A stretch of DNA of 12,071 nt from Paramuribaculum sp. (GCA_029051835.1 JAIDKJ010000174.1:1-12071); one strand, 5' to 3'. Counted from the stretch's first letter, positions 1 to 6,760 are shown. Made by a program: numbers and translations. Notes: a model not told the origin generated them from the letters alone.

Positions 1-1295
1 CCGGCGATCTCGGCGGGCGGCCACCCGGAGGTCACGTCGCCGCGGAGGTGTTGGCCGCGCAGCACGCTGCGGGCGCCGCCGGAGCTCTTGCGCAGTGTCA
101 CGGTCACCTTGGGCACCGTAGCCTCGCCGTAGGCGTAGAGCAGCTTGGCGCCGTGGAGTATGACGCCGTTGTATTCCTGGCCGGTGCCGGGAAGGAATCC
201 GGGCACGTCGACGAGAGTCACCAGAGGAATGTTGAAGGCGTCGCAGAAGCGCACGAAGCGGGCAGCCTTGCGCGATGCGTTGCTGTCGAGCACGCCTGCG
301 AGATATTTGGGCTGGTTGGCAACGATGCCGACGCTCTGTCCGTTGAAGCGGGCGAAGCCTATGATGATGTTCTTGGCATAGTCGCGCTGCACTTCGAGGA
401 ACTCGCCGTTGTCGATGATGGCGCCGATCACCTCATACATGTCGTAGGGACGGGTGGCCGAGTCGGGGATGATCTCGTTGAGCGAATCCTCCAGACGGTC
501 GATCGGGTCGTCGCAGGGCATTACGGGCGGCTCCTCAAGGTTGTTCTGAGGTATGAAGCTGAAGAGCTTGCGGATCACTTTGAGGCACTCTTCGCCATCC
601 TCGGCGGCAAAGTGGGCCACGCCGCTCTTGGTGGAGTGCACCTCGGCTCCGCCGAGCTGATCCTGGGTGACATCTTCGCCGGTGACGGTCTTCACCACTT
701 TCGGGCCGGTGAGGAACATGTAGGAGATTCCCTTGGTCATGATGGTGAAGTCGGTGAGGGCGGGGGAGTAAACGGCGCCGCCTGCGCAGGGGCCGAGGAT
801 GCCCGAAATCTGGGGTATCACACCCGAAGCGAGAATATTGCGCTGGAATATCTCGGAGTAGCCTGCGAGGGCGTTGATGCCCTCCTGGATGCGGGCGCCG
901 CCCGAGTCATTGAGGCCGATCACGGGAGCGCCCATCTTCATGGCCATATCCATGATCTTGCATATCTTCAGAGCCATGGTTTCGCTGAGTGATCCGCCGA
1001 ATACGGTGAAATCCTGGGCGAAAACATACACCAGACGGCCGTTGATAGTGCCGTAGCCGGTCACCACGCCGTCGCCGAGATAGCTTTTCTTTTCCTGTCC
1101 GAAGTTGTAGCAGCGGTGACGCACAAACATGTCGATCTCCTCGAACGATCCTTCGTCGAGGAGCTGTGCGATACGTTCGCGGGCGGTGTATTTGCCGCGT
1201 GCATGCTGTTTCTCGATGGCTTTTTCGCCGCCGCCGAGACGAGCTTCATTGCGGAGCGCTATAAGCTCCTGAACCTTTTCAAGCTGGTTGCTCAT
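1..1295 (-). CDS. mmdA: Methylmalonyl-CoA decarboxylase / propionyl-CoA carboxylase carboxyltransferase (beta) subunit, partial
   Basis: Acyl-CoA carboxyltransferase of the crotonase-like carboxylase family; it moves the carboxyl group between methylmalonyl-CoA and carrier biotin. The start at 1295 reads [21 protein letters not shown], the usual N-terminal helix of this family. 431 codons are present; the family is about 510-520 residues, so the C-terminal part lies beyond position 1. Visible motifs are SGGARIQEG (residues 131-139, acyl-CoA site with oxyanion glycines), [13 protein letters not shown] (168-180) and [12 protein letters not shown] before the end. It follows mce by 44 bases on the same strand, the usual mce-mmdA pair in Bacteroidales, where the protein normally works with a biotin carrier and a membrane beta subunit as a sodium-pumping decarboxylase; those partners are not in the window, so a propionyl-CoA carboxylase role cannot be excluded. 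No Shine-Dalgarno is seen. The last ~27 codons (positions 1-86) depart sharply from the family consensus; see findings. Confidence 0.93.
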   Translation of the reverse strand, partial: MSNQLEKVQELIALRNEARLGGGEKAIEKQHARGKYTARERIAQLLDEGSFEEIDMFVRHRCYNFGQEKKSYLGDGVVTGYGTINGRLVYVFAQDFTVFGGSLSETMALKICKIMDMAMKMGAPVIGLNDSGGARIQEGINALAGYSEIFQRNILASGVIPQISGILGPCAGGAVYSPALTDFTIMTKGISYMFLTGPKVVKTVTGEDVTQDQLGGAEVHSTKSGVAHFAAEDGEECLKVIRKLFSFIPQNNLEEPPVMPCDDPIDRLEDSLNEIIPDSATRPYDMYEVIGAIIDNGEFLEVQRDYAKNIIIGFARFNGQSVGIVANQPKYLAGVLDSNASRKAARFVRFCDAFNIPLVTLVDVPGFLPGTGQEYNGVILHGAKLLYAYGEATVPKVTVTLRKSSGGARSVLRGQHLRGDVTSGWPPAEIA

Positions 1296-1339
1296 ATAGA
1301 GTAGTGTTGTGGATTGTTGTCAATAGATTTCTTGCGGCG

Positions 1340-1762
1340 TCACTTCTTGGCGGGATCTTCGCAGAGTTCCACCAGAGTGCCCACCGACGATTTCGGGTGG
1401 ATGAAGGCTATGTTGAGGCCTTCGGCTCCCTTGCGGGGCGCCTTGTCGATCAGGCGGCCGCCTTTCTCCTCGATTTCAGCCAGAGCGTTGGCCACTCCGT
1501 CGGCTACAGCGAAAGCTATGTGCTGGATGCCGCCGCGTCCGCCGTTGTTGGCGATGAATTTGGCTATGGCGCTGTCTTCGGCCGTGGGTTCGAGCAGTTC
1601 GATCTTGGTCTGTCCGACGCGGAAGAAGGCTGTGCGCACTTTCTGGTCGGCCACCTCTTCGATAGCGAAGCACTTCAGGCCGAGCATTTTTTCGTAGAAC
1701 GGGATTGCCTCGTCGAGGCTCGGTACGGCTATGCCGACATGTTCGATGTGGGATATGTCCAT
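1340..1762 (-). CDS. mce: Methylmalonyl-CoA epimerase
   Basis: Interconverts (R)- and (S)-methylmalonyl-CoA, linking methylmalonyl-CoA mutase to the carboxyltransferase encoded next to it. The protein is 140 residues with two betaalphabetabetabeta modules of the glyoxalase/VOC fold. Likely metal ligands are His8 (in IEHVGIAV), Glu55 (in KIELLEP), His81 (in GIQHIAF) and Glu132 (in LVELCED), matching the ligand pattern of known epimerases. The same frame stays open upstream to an ATG at 1849, but those 29 extra residues are unlike the family and run through an inverted repeat. The ATG at 1762 gives MDISHIEHVGIAV, the normal family start and normal length. No Shine-Dalgarno sequence precedes it, only an A/T-rich stretch, typical of Bacteroidota. 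It is the first gene of an mce-mmdA operon. Confidence 0.95.
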   Translation of the reverse strand: MDISHIEHVGIAVPSLDEAIPFYEKMLGLKCFAIEEVADQKVRTAFFRVGQTKIELLEPTAEDSAIAKFIANNGGRGGIQHIAFAVADGVANALAEIEEKGGRLIDKAPRKGAEGLNIAFIHPKSSVGTLVELCEDPAKK

Positions 1763-1814
1763 TGTGGATAAAATGAAAGTGTTTGTAATTATTTGATTTT
1801 CAATATGTATATGC

Positions 1815-1869
1815 GCGGTGCAGCACGTCGTGGCGCTATGTCGCGCCACGCAATGCCGCTTTGCACCGC
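1815..1869 (-). repeat. Nested inverted repeat upstream of mce (possible 5'-UTR structure or operator)
   Basis: An outer 8-bp perfect repeat (1815-1822 GCGGTGCA with 1862-1869 TGCACCGC) encloses an inner 8-bp perfect repeat (1829-1836 CGTGGCGC with 1843-1850 GCGCCACG) around the 6-base loop 1837-1842. As RNA from the minus strand this would fold into a two-stage stem with an internal loop (11 and 6 bases). It sits 53-107 bases before the mce ATG, just after a promoter-like -7 box. A protein-binding site, a folded leader or an attenuator are all possible; I do not recognise it as a known riboswitch. Confidence 0.5.
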
Positions 1870-1876
1870 AAATATA
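1869..1876 (-). promoter_or_regulatory. Possible -7 box for mce-mmdA
   Basis: On the minus strand these bases read TATATTTG, an exact match to the Bacteroidota -7 consensus TAnnTTTG. No TTTG box is found at the usual 19-21 bases upstream; the nearest is 31 bases away, so support is partial. The position would give a leader of roughly 100 bases containing most of the nested inverted repeat. The rest of the 1763-2083 gap holds the trpS terminator-like hairpin and no credible gene. Confidence 0.35.
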
Positions 1877-1995
1877 GCAAAAAAACGTCGATTATAGTGC
1901 CATGCATCAAATTATTATCCCCGGAAAATACGCTGTGGCATATCGGGGGCGGCGTGAGGCGATGCTCTGTGTAGTCCCGACTTCGTGAACATGCA

Positions 1996-2037
1996 AGACC
2001 CTGTGGCGGAGTCGTAAAAATCTCCGTCACAGGGTCT
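1996..2037 (-). terminator. Strong stem-loop after trpS, terminator-like
   Basis: A 16-bp stem (1996-2011 with 2022-2037, one G-T pair at 2006/2027) with a 10-base loop starts 46 bases after the trpS stop. It is the natural place for a trpS transcription end. There is no clear U-run after it on the minus strand, so a dispersed palindromic repeat or an RNA-processing element are alternatives. Confidence 0.55.
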
Positions 2038-2083
2038 GTTGGTCTGTAATGTCGCTGTATGCCGCCTGAGCGGCCGTGAGGGA

Positions 2084-3151
2084 TCAGTAGAAGCGGCGGA
2101 TGCCCATCACTTCGCGGACCTCGGCCAAAGTGCGCGACGCGCGTTCGCGTGCTATCTCGGCGCCGCGGCGCAGCACTCGTCCTATCGTGGCGTCGTCGCC
2201 CTGCAGGTCGAGTATGCGTTCGCGTATCGGCAGAGTGATGGCGAGTATGTCGTCGGCAAGCTGCTTCTTGAGATCGCCGTAGCGTATCGAGCAGTCGGCG
2301 TATGCGTCGCGGAAGTGTTTCACGACTTCGGGAGTCGATGTCAGCTCGAGCAGCGTGAAGAGATTCTCTACCGTCGGGCTTACGGGCTGATTGGGTGTCT
2401 TCGGGCCTTCGTCGGTGACGGCGCGCATCACCTTCTTGCGCAGCGTCTTCTCGTCGTCGATGAGATAGATGCAGTTGCCCTCGCTCTTGCCCATTTTGCC
2501 GGAGCCGTCGAGCCCGGGCACCTTGACAGGCTTGCCGCCGAAGTCGAAGTTGGCCGGTTCGGGAAACAGTTCCACTCCATAGAACGAGTTGAAGCGGCGC
2601 GCGAAGCGGCGCGTCAGCTCGAGGTGCTGCTCCTGGTCCTTGCCTACAGGCACCTTGTGGGCCTTCTGTATCAGTATGTCCACAGCCATGAGCGTCGGGT
2701 AGGTGAGCAGTCCGGCGTTGACGCGCTTGTTGGAGGCGCTGCCGATGATCTGACGCTCGATGTTGTCTTCGTCGGTTTCATCCACCTTGATGCCGAGCTG
2801 CTTGCGGGCCTTGTCCTTGAAGGATGCGGTGCGCATCAGTTCGCCGATGCCCACATGCATGTTGAGCAGCAGATACATCTCGGAGATCTCGGGCACGTCG
2901 CTCTGGACGAACAGCGTCGACTCTTCAGGATCGAGTCCGGCAGCGAGATATTCGGCCACGATGGAGCGCACATTGCGGTGGAGCTGGTCGGGGTCGGGAT
3001 TGGTTGTGAGCGCGTGAAGGTCGGCCACGAAGTAGAGGCAGTCGTAGTCGCGCTGCATTCTGACGAATTTGCTGAGTGCGCCGAAGTAGTTGCCCAGGTG
3101 AAGATTGCCTGTGGCGCGGATGCCGCTCAGCACTGTTTCTTTTCCATTCAT
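2084..3151 (-). CDS. trpS: Tryptophanyl-tRNA synthetase
   Basis: Class I aminoacyl-tRNA synthetase charging tRNA-Trp with tryptophan in the cytoplasm. The 355-residue protein has the HIGH-type signature as HLGN (residues 18-21), the tryptophan-pocket region VADLHALTT (42-50), the GKDQEQHLELTR motif (170-181) and the KMSKS loop as KMGKS (219-223). It is somewhat longer than the common ~330 residues because of a charged stretch at about 113-143, between MRTASFKDK and the VNAGLLTYP segment, where other bacterial enzymes are shorter. The start at 3151 (MNGKETVLSGIRATGN) places the HLGN motif at the normal distance. It has its own promoter just upstream and a stem-loop after its stop, so it looks monocistronic between the tonB cluster and mce-mmdA. 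KMGKS in place of KMSKS may be a lineage trait rather than a defect. Confidence 0.97.
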   Translation of the reverse strand: MNGKETVLSGIRATGNLHLGNYFGALSKFVRMQRDYDCLYFVADLHALTTNPDPDQLHRNVRSIVAEYLAAGLDPEESTLFVQSDVPEISEMYLLLNMHVGIGELMRTASFKDKARKQLGIKVDETDEDNIERQIIGSASNKRVNAGLLTYPTLMAVDILIQKAHKVPVGKDQEQHLELTRRFARRFNSFYGVELFPEPANFDFGGKPVKVPGLDGSGKMGKSEGNCIYLIDDEKTLRKKVMRAVTDEGPKTPNQPVSPTVENLFTLLELTSTPEVVKHFRDAYADCSIRYGDLKKQLADDILAITLPIRERILDLQGDDATIGRVLRRGAEIARERASRTLAEVREVMGIRRFY

Positions 3152-3186
3152 ATTCTTTGCTGGATATTTTCGTAGGTTTTATGGCG

Positions 3187-3217
3187 CAAAATTACTCATT
3201 TTCCGGTGCATTTCAAA
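3187..3217 (-). promoter_or_regulatory. trpS promoter, Bacteroidota type
   Basis: Minus-strand boxes TTTG (3217-3214) and TAATTTTG (3194-3187) are separated by 19 bases, an exact match to the Bacteroidota sigma-ABfr consensus. Transcription would start near 3180, leaving a leader of about 30 A/T-rich bases before the trpS ATG at 3151, with no Shine-Dalgarno sequence. Confidence 0.75.
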
Positions 3218-3231
3218 ACACCCCAAAAGAG

Positions 3232-3274
3232 CGATGGCGGCCATGGCCGGCTTTCGCTGACCTGGCCGCCATCG
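3232..3274 (-). terminator. Terminator of the exbB-exbD-exbD-tonB operon
   Basis: A perfect 12-bp G/C-rich stem (3232-3243 with 3263-3274) and a 19-base loop lie 26 bases past the tonB stop. On the minus strand the stem is followed by CTCTTTTGGGGTGTTTTG, a moderately U-rich tail. It lies directly upstream of the trpS promoter, separating the two units. Confidence 0.65.
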
Positions 3275-3300
3275 GCGGATAGTTTCGAATTGTGTCAAGT

Positions 3301-4149
3301 TTACTGGTTGGCGAGGCGGAAGCGGACGGGAACGGTGTACCACACGTTCACGCTGTGTCCGTTCATCTTGCCGGGAATCCAGTTGGGCATCTTGCTGACA
3401 AGGCGGATAGCCTCCTTGTCGAGCTCGGGATCCTTCGAACGAAGTACGTGTACTTTGTCGACTTTGCCGTCCTTGCGGACTACGAAGCGAACGTGTACCA
3501 CGCCCTGAATGCCCTGCTCGGCTGCGATCGGGGGATAAACCTGATTCTTGGCGAAGAATTCAGCCAGTGCTTTTGTGCCGCCGGGGAACTGGGGATCCTG
3601 CTCTACGGCGTCGAACACTTGTTCTTCCTTAGGTTCTACTTTCTCCTCTACGACCACCACGTCTTTGTGCTCCTGTGCGTTGATGATGTCGTCGACACCA
3701 CGGTCCTCGTTGACGGCGCCGATAGCACGGTCATCGTCCTTGAGGTCGTCCTGCGACTTGATCTCCTCCTTCACTTCCTCGTCGGGAACGACAAGGATTT
3801 CGGCAGCTTTGGTAGTGTTGAGAAGTTCCTCCTTGATCACTTCGGGTTTCTGCTCTTCGATGCGCTGCGGCTCGTCTTCCTCGGGCTGTTCCTCGACCTC
3901 CTCTGTGATCATCTCGGCCATGGCCTGCTCGATAGTGTCCTCCGGACGGGCTTCGGCCGATTTGATTACGGTGTTGACAAGGAATGCGAGCGCGAAGAGT
4001 ATTGCGATCACTATGACGATCACGATCATAGCGCGGTTGTGACGGCTTACCGAGCCCTTGCGGAGCTGATAAGCGCCGAAATCTTTGTTTTTGCCTTCAA
4101 AGATTATGTCGCGCCATTCTTTTGATGAAAGATCTACATCTTTTGCCAT
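3301..4149 (-). CDS. tonB: Energy transducer TonB
   Basis: Transmits energy from the ExbB/ExbD motor to TonB-dependent outer-membrane transporters. The 282 residues comprise a cytoplasmic N-terminus (1-40) containing NKDFGAYQLRK, which is typical of Bacteroidota TonB proteins; one membrane anchor (about 41-59, VIVIVIAILFALAFLV); a periplasmic linker (about 65-185) unusually rich in Glu and Asp and with few Pro; and a C-terminal TonB domain (about 186-280) with FPGG, VYPPIAAEQGIQGVVHVRF and WIPGKMNGHSVNVWYTVPV, the usual family blocks. It is the last gene of the four-gene cluster, 36 bases after the second exbD, and is followed by a terminator. Length is near the 239 residues of E. coli TonB plus a longer linker. 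Which transporters it serves cannot be told from here. Confidence 0.95.
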   Translation of the reverse strand: MAKDVDLSSKEWRDIIFEGKNKDFGAYQLRKGSVSRHNRAMIVIVIVIAILFALAFLVNTVIKSAEARPEDTIEQAMAEMITEEVEEQPEEDEPQRIEEQKPEVIKEELLNTTKAAEILVVPDEEVKEEIKSQDDLKDDDRAIGAVNEDRGVDDIINAQEHKDVVVVEEKVEPKEEQVFDAVEQDPQFPGGTKALAEFFAKNQVYPPIAAEQGIQGVVHVRFVVRKDGKVDKVHVLRSKDPELDKEAIRLVSKMPNWIPGKMNGHSVNVWYTVPVRFRLANQ

Positions 4150-4185
4150 TTGTTTTCAGCTTTAAGGGTTAATATAAATCGTTCA

Positions 4186-4935
4186 TCAATTATTACCGTG
4201 TTTGCGCTGGTAGGCTTCGATCATCAACGAGTCGTTGTGGTTGATGTTGTCGATCTGGTAGCGCGAAATCTGGTTGATCTGCATTTCGTCGAGCGCGCTG
4301 ATCAGGCTCTCCCACGATGCTTCGGGTGTGGCTTTGATCACAACTACGGGGCGGGTCAGAGTGGAGTCGTTGCGGATCTCCTTGGCCATTGCCTGATAGA
4401 TGGAGTCGTTCTTGTCTTTGTTGGACGAGAACTCCTTGTTGCGCCATTTTACCTTCAGGTCGTTGATTTTGGTGAGTACCTGTTTGTTGCGGTCGTGAAG
4501 AATCTTGCGTATGCCTCGCTGGGTCGATCCTTCGTTGCCGAGGAACACTTCCTTCTGGAGGTTGGAGTCCTCAAGCACGCCGTCGTTGTTGTCGTCGACG
4601 AGCTGGGGCTGTCCGGTGTAGTAATACACAACATTCTTTGCTCTTCCATCATCGTCACGGGCGATGTCGCCGTTGTCCTTGCGGGCAGTCGAAACGATGA
4701 GCGTGATTGCTTCTGATTCTTTAGCTTTGTTCATCTGCTCCTGCTCCACCTTCTCGTTGGTCGGGAGGGTGATCTGCAGGGTCTGCGACTTGATCATCGT
4801 GGTGCAGAGCATGAAGAACGTAATCAGAAGCATGTTCATGTCGACCATCGGGGTGAAGTCGACGTGGATCTGCATCTTTTTCTGGGCGCCTTTTTTCTTC
4901 TTGCCGCCCTTATCTGATTGTTCGATCTGTGCCAT
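4186..4935 (-). CDS. exbD: ExbD/TolR-type biopolymer transport protein, second copy
   Basis: Stator-like partner of ExbB that couples ion flow to TonB. A lysine-rich cytoplasmic tail (about 9-20) precedes one membrane helix (about 29-47, PMVDMNMLLITFFML) that carries the conserved membrane Asp at position 32. The periplasmic part is about 200 residues, so the 249-residue protein is far longer than E. coli ExbD (141). The extra portion includes an Asp-rich stretch, about 87-123, ending in DDNNDGVLED (114-123), which resembles a calcium-binding loop. The segment 195-235 (RPVVVIKATPEASWESLISA and following) is the usual ExbD/TolR periplasmic fold core. It starts 6 bases after the first exbD and is followed by tonB. 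It shares little sequence with the first copy outside the membrane helix, so the two are probably distinct subunits and not a recent duplication. Confidence 0.93.
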   Translation of the reverse strand: MAQIEQSDKGGKKKKGAQKKMQIHVDFTPMVDMNMLLITFFMLCTTMIKSQTLQITLPTNEKVEQEQMNKAKESEAITLIVSTARKDNGDIARDDDGRAKNVVYYYTGQPQLVDDNNDGVLEDSNLQKEVFLGNEGSTQRGIRKILHDRNKQVLTKINDLKVKWRNKEFSSNKDKNDSIYQAMAKEIRNDSTLTRPVVVIKATPEASWESLISALDEMQINQISRYQIDNINHNDSLMIEAYQRKHGNN

Positions 4936-4941
4936 AATGAA

Positions 4942-5661
4942 TTAGTCTTGCTCAGTTTTTAACGCAGTCATCAAGCTGAAGCGGTTCATCTTCAGAGTCT
5001 GGAGGTTGTCGAGCACGTGGTGCACGATCGAGTAGGGAGTCGACTGGTCGGCTTTGACAGCTATGCCTTCGCCTTTTTTCATGGCGCTCTGCAGGTTGTC
5101 GTTGCCTGACGAGTAGATCGCACGCATCCAGATCTGGAATTCGTTGGGCTTGGTGAGGTCCTTGTTGTCATCGATAGGTATGCCCACGTCGGCGCGGCTC
5201 ATATCAGAGATGACTTTGTCTTGGTCGGTCTGTGACATTCTCAGGAACGTCGGCAGTGCCTGGAACGGAACTCCAAACATGTTGATTTTGGAGAAAGCGT
5301 TGGCGTCTGCTTCGGTCAGTTCCACTTTCTTGTTGGGATGGAGCTTGTTGTACTCGCTGACAGCTTTTGTCAGGATCTCCTTGCGGATGGGCTCCGAACC
5401 CCATTCGCCGTCGGCCACGTTGGGGTCGGCTTCACCGGCGATTGAGATGAACACTTTGCCTTCGGGAGAGATCAGCACCTGCGCCAGGTTGGCGGTGGGC
5501 ACCTTCAACTCCGATACCGACGACGGCGTGAGTACCGTCACAGGCTCTTTCTGAAGGAAAGTAGAGGTCAACATGAAGAAAGTAAGCAAAAGAACAGTCA
5601 CGTCACTCATCGCGGTCATGTCGATGAGGGTACTCTTTCTTTTAATTTTTACTTTTCCCAT
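4942..5661 (-). CDS. exbD: ExbD/TolR-type biopolymer transport protein, first copy
   Basis: Second gene of the cluster and likely direct ExbB partner. A short basic N-terminus (MGKVKIKRKS) leads into one membrane helix (about 18-36, MSDVTVLLLTFFMLTSTFL) with the proton/sodium-pathway Asp at position 20. The periplasmic region is long for the family (239 residues in all), with the conserved end-domain pattern at about 188-235 (GIAVKADQSTPYSIVHHVLD then MNRFSLMTAL). The middle portion, about 70-180, has no E. coli counterpart and its role is unknown. The gap to exbB is 45 bases and to the second exbD 6 bases, consistent with a single transcript. No Shine-Dalgarno sequence is evident. Confidence 0.94.
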   Translation of the reverse strand: MGKVKIKRKSTLIDMTAMSDVTVLLLTFFMLTSTFLQKEPVTVLTPSSVSELKVPTANLAQVLISPEGKVFISIAGEADPNVADGEWGSEPIRKEILTKAVSEYNKLHPNKKVELTEADANAFSKINMFGVPFQALPTFLRMSQTDQDKVISDMSRADVGIPIDDNKDLTKPNEFQIWMRAIYSSGNDNLQSAMKKGEGIAVKADQSTPYSIVHHVLDNLQTLKMNRFSLMTALKTEQD

Positions 5662-5706
5662 ATTACAGATTAAGGTGTTGTAGTTTGATTAATGTGTAAC
5701 AGGGGA

Positions 5707-6537
5707 TCAGTGAGTTGCTGCAAATGTCTGCACGATAGAGAAACCGATCTCGTCGATAGCGTAGGTCAGGTTGTCGATCTTGTTGGTGTAGAAGTTGTAG
5801 GAGATTACGGCGAAAGCACCTGTTGCGATACCGAAGGCGGTGTTGATAAGAGCCTCCGAGATACCGGTCGAGAGCTCGGTCGAGTCAGGAGCACCCGACT
5901 GTGCGAGAGCCTGGAACGACTTGATCATACCGATCACAGTACCGAGAAGTCCGACGAGTGTGCCGAGAGTGGTCATGGTGGCCACGATCGGGAGGTTCTG
6001 CTGGAGAGCCGGCATTTCGAGAGCGGTGGCCTCCTCTACTTCCTTCTGGAGAGTGGCGATCTTCTGCTCCTTGGAGAGGATGGTGTTCTTGTCCATCTCC
6101 TCGTAGCGTACGAGAGCGGCAGATACTACAGCGGCAACCGAACCCTTCTGCTTCGAGCAGAGAGCCTGTGCGCCGGCGATATCGTTCTTGGCGAGGCAAG
6201 CCTTCACACCAGCGACAAACTTGGTGATGTTGCCTTTACCCTTAGCGCTCGAAAGGGCGATCCAGCGCTCTACAGAGAGGACGATTACGGTGAGGAAGAG
6301 TGTCTGAAGCACAGGCACGATCACGCCGCCCATGTAGATGGTGCCCCAGATGTCGTGGGGGTGACCGTCTTCAAAGTGCGATTCGTGGCCGAACCAGAAG
6401 ATGAAAAGACACACTGCAACGATGAAGCATGCGATGATCACCAAGAACGCGTTCTTGATACCACCTACTTTGCTACCTTCTTTTTTTGCCTGGGGCTTTG
6501 CGGCCGTTGCAGGCTGGATGGGCTTTTGAGCTTCCAT
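5707..6537 (-). CDS. exbB: ExbB/TolQ/MotA-family proton (ion) channel protein
   Basis: Inner-membrane core of the Ton motor; it forms the oligomer around ExbD helices and uses ion flow to energise TonB. The 276 residues start with a cytoplasmic Ala/Pro/Lys-rich tail (1-27), then hydrophobic segments at about 29-50, 69-89, 183-204 and 228-248. E. coli ExbB (244 residues) has three helices, so the 29-50 segment is an added N-terminal helix, followed by a His-rich loop (GHESHFEDGHPHD, 50-62). The family signature LGTLVGLLGTVIGMIKSF lies at 191-208, and the last helix contains the usual small-residue run with AFGIATGAFAV. The large cytoplasmic domain is between 90 and 182. It is the first gene of the cluster, with a promoter about 190 bases upstream and therefore a long leader. 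Confidence 0.95.
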   Translation of the reverse strand: MEAQKPIQPATAAKPQAKKEGSKVGGIKNAFLVIIACFIVAVCLFIFWFGHESHFEDGHPHDIWGTIYMGGVIVPVLQTLFLTVIVLSVERWIALSSAKGKGNITKFVAGVKACLAKNDIAGAQALCSKQKGSVAAVVSAALVRYEEMDKNTILSKEQKIATLQKEVEEATALEMPALQQNLPIVATMTTLGTLVGLLGTVIGMIKSFQALAQSGAPDSTELSTGISEALINTAFGIATGAFAVISYNFYTNKIDNLTYAIDEIGFSIVQTFAATH

Positions 6538-6728
6538 AATTGATAATTACTGATTGATTTTGTTAAGGTTATAGATTGTTTTGAAGTGTCTGTAGAGGAA
6601 TGGCGTCTTCCAGGTATCTATCATTGGGGAGGGTGAGGGCAGCCCTTTGCGCTTCGGGGCAGCATCGTTTCCCGTGGTAATAGATTGGCAAGATGCCGAG
6701 GGCGTCGCGCACAGGCGTTACGCTTTTG

Positions 6729-6760
6729 CAAAAGTATTATTAGTTTTTCAATCACGCAAA
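6729..6760 (-). promoter_or_regulatory. exbB-exbD-exbD-tonB promoter, Bacteroidota type
   Basis: Minus-strand TTTG (6760-6757) and TACTTTTG (6736-6729) are 20 bases apart, matching the consensus TTTG-N19-21-TAnnTTTG. Transcription would begin near 6722, giving a leader of about 185 bases before the exbB ATG. Confidence 0.7.

Noticed and set aside
48..992. 314-codon plus-strand open frame opposite mmdA
   Set aside because: It is the antisense of a clear carboxyltransferase gene; its composition (Ala, His, Val rich) is the usual mirror of a GC-rich gene.
1763..1849. Longer mce start at 1849
   Set aside because: The added 29 residues are not part of the epimerase family and lie over an inverted repeat; the 1762 start gives normal length and N-terminus.
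1836..2030. 64-codon minus-strand frame between trpS and mce
   Set aside because: It runs through the terminator-like hairpin, the -7 box and the inverted repeat, and shows no protein-like pattern.
2039..3175. 378-codon plus-strand open frame opposite trpS
   Set aside because: It covers trpS entirely in antisense and has no recognisable domain; trpS motifs are unambiguous.
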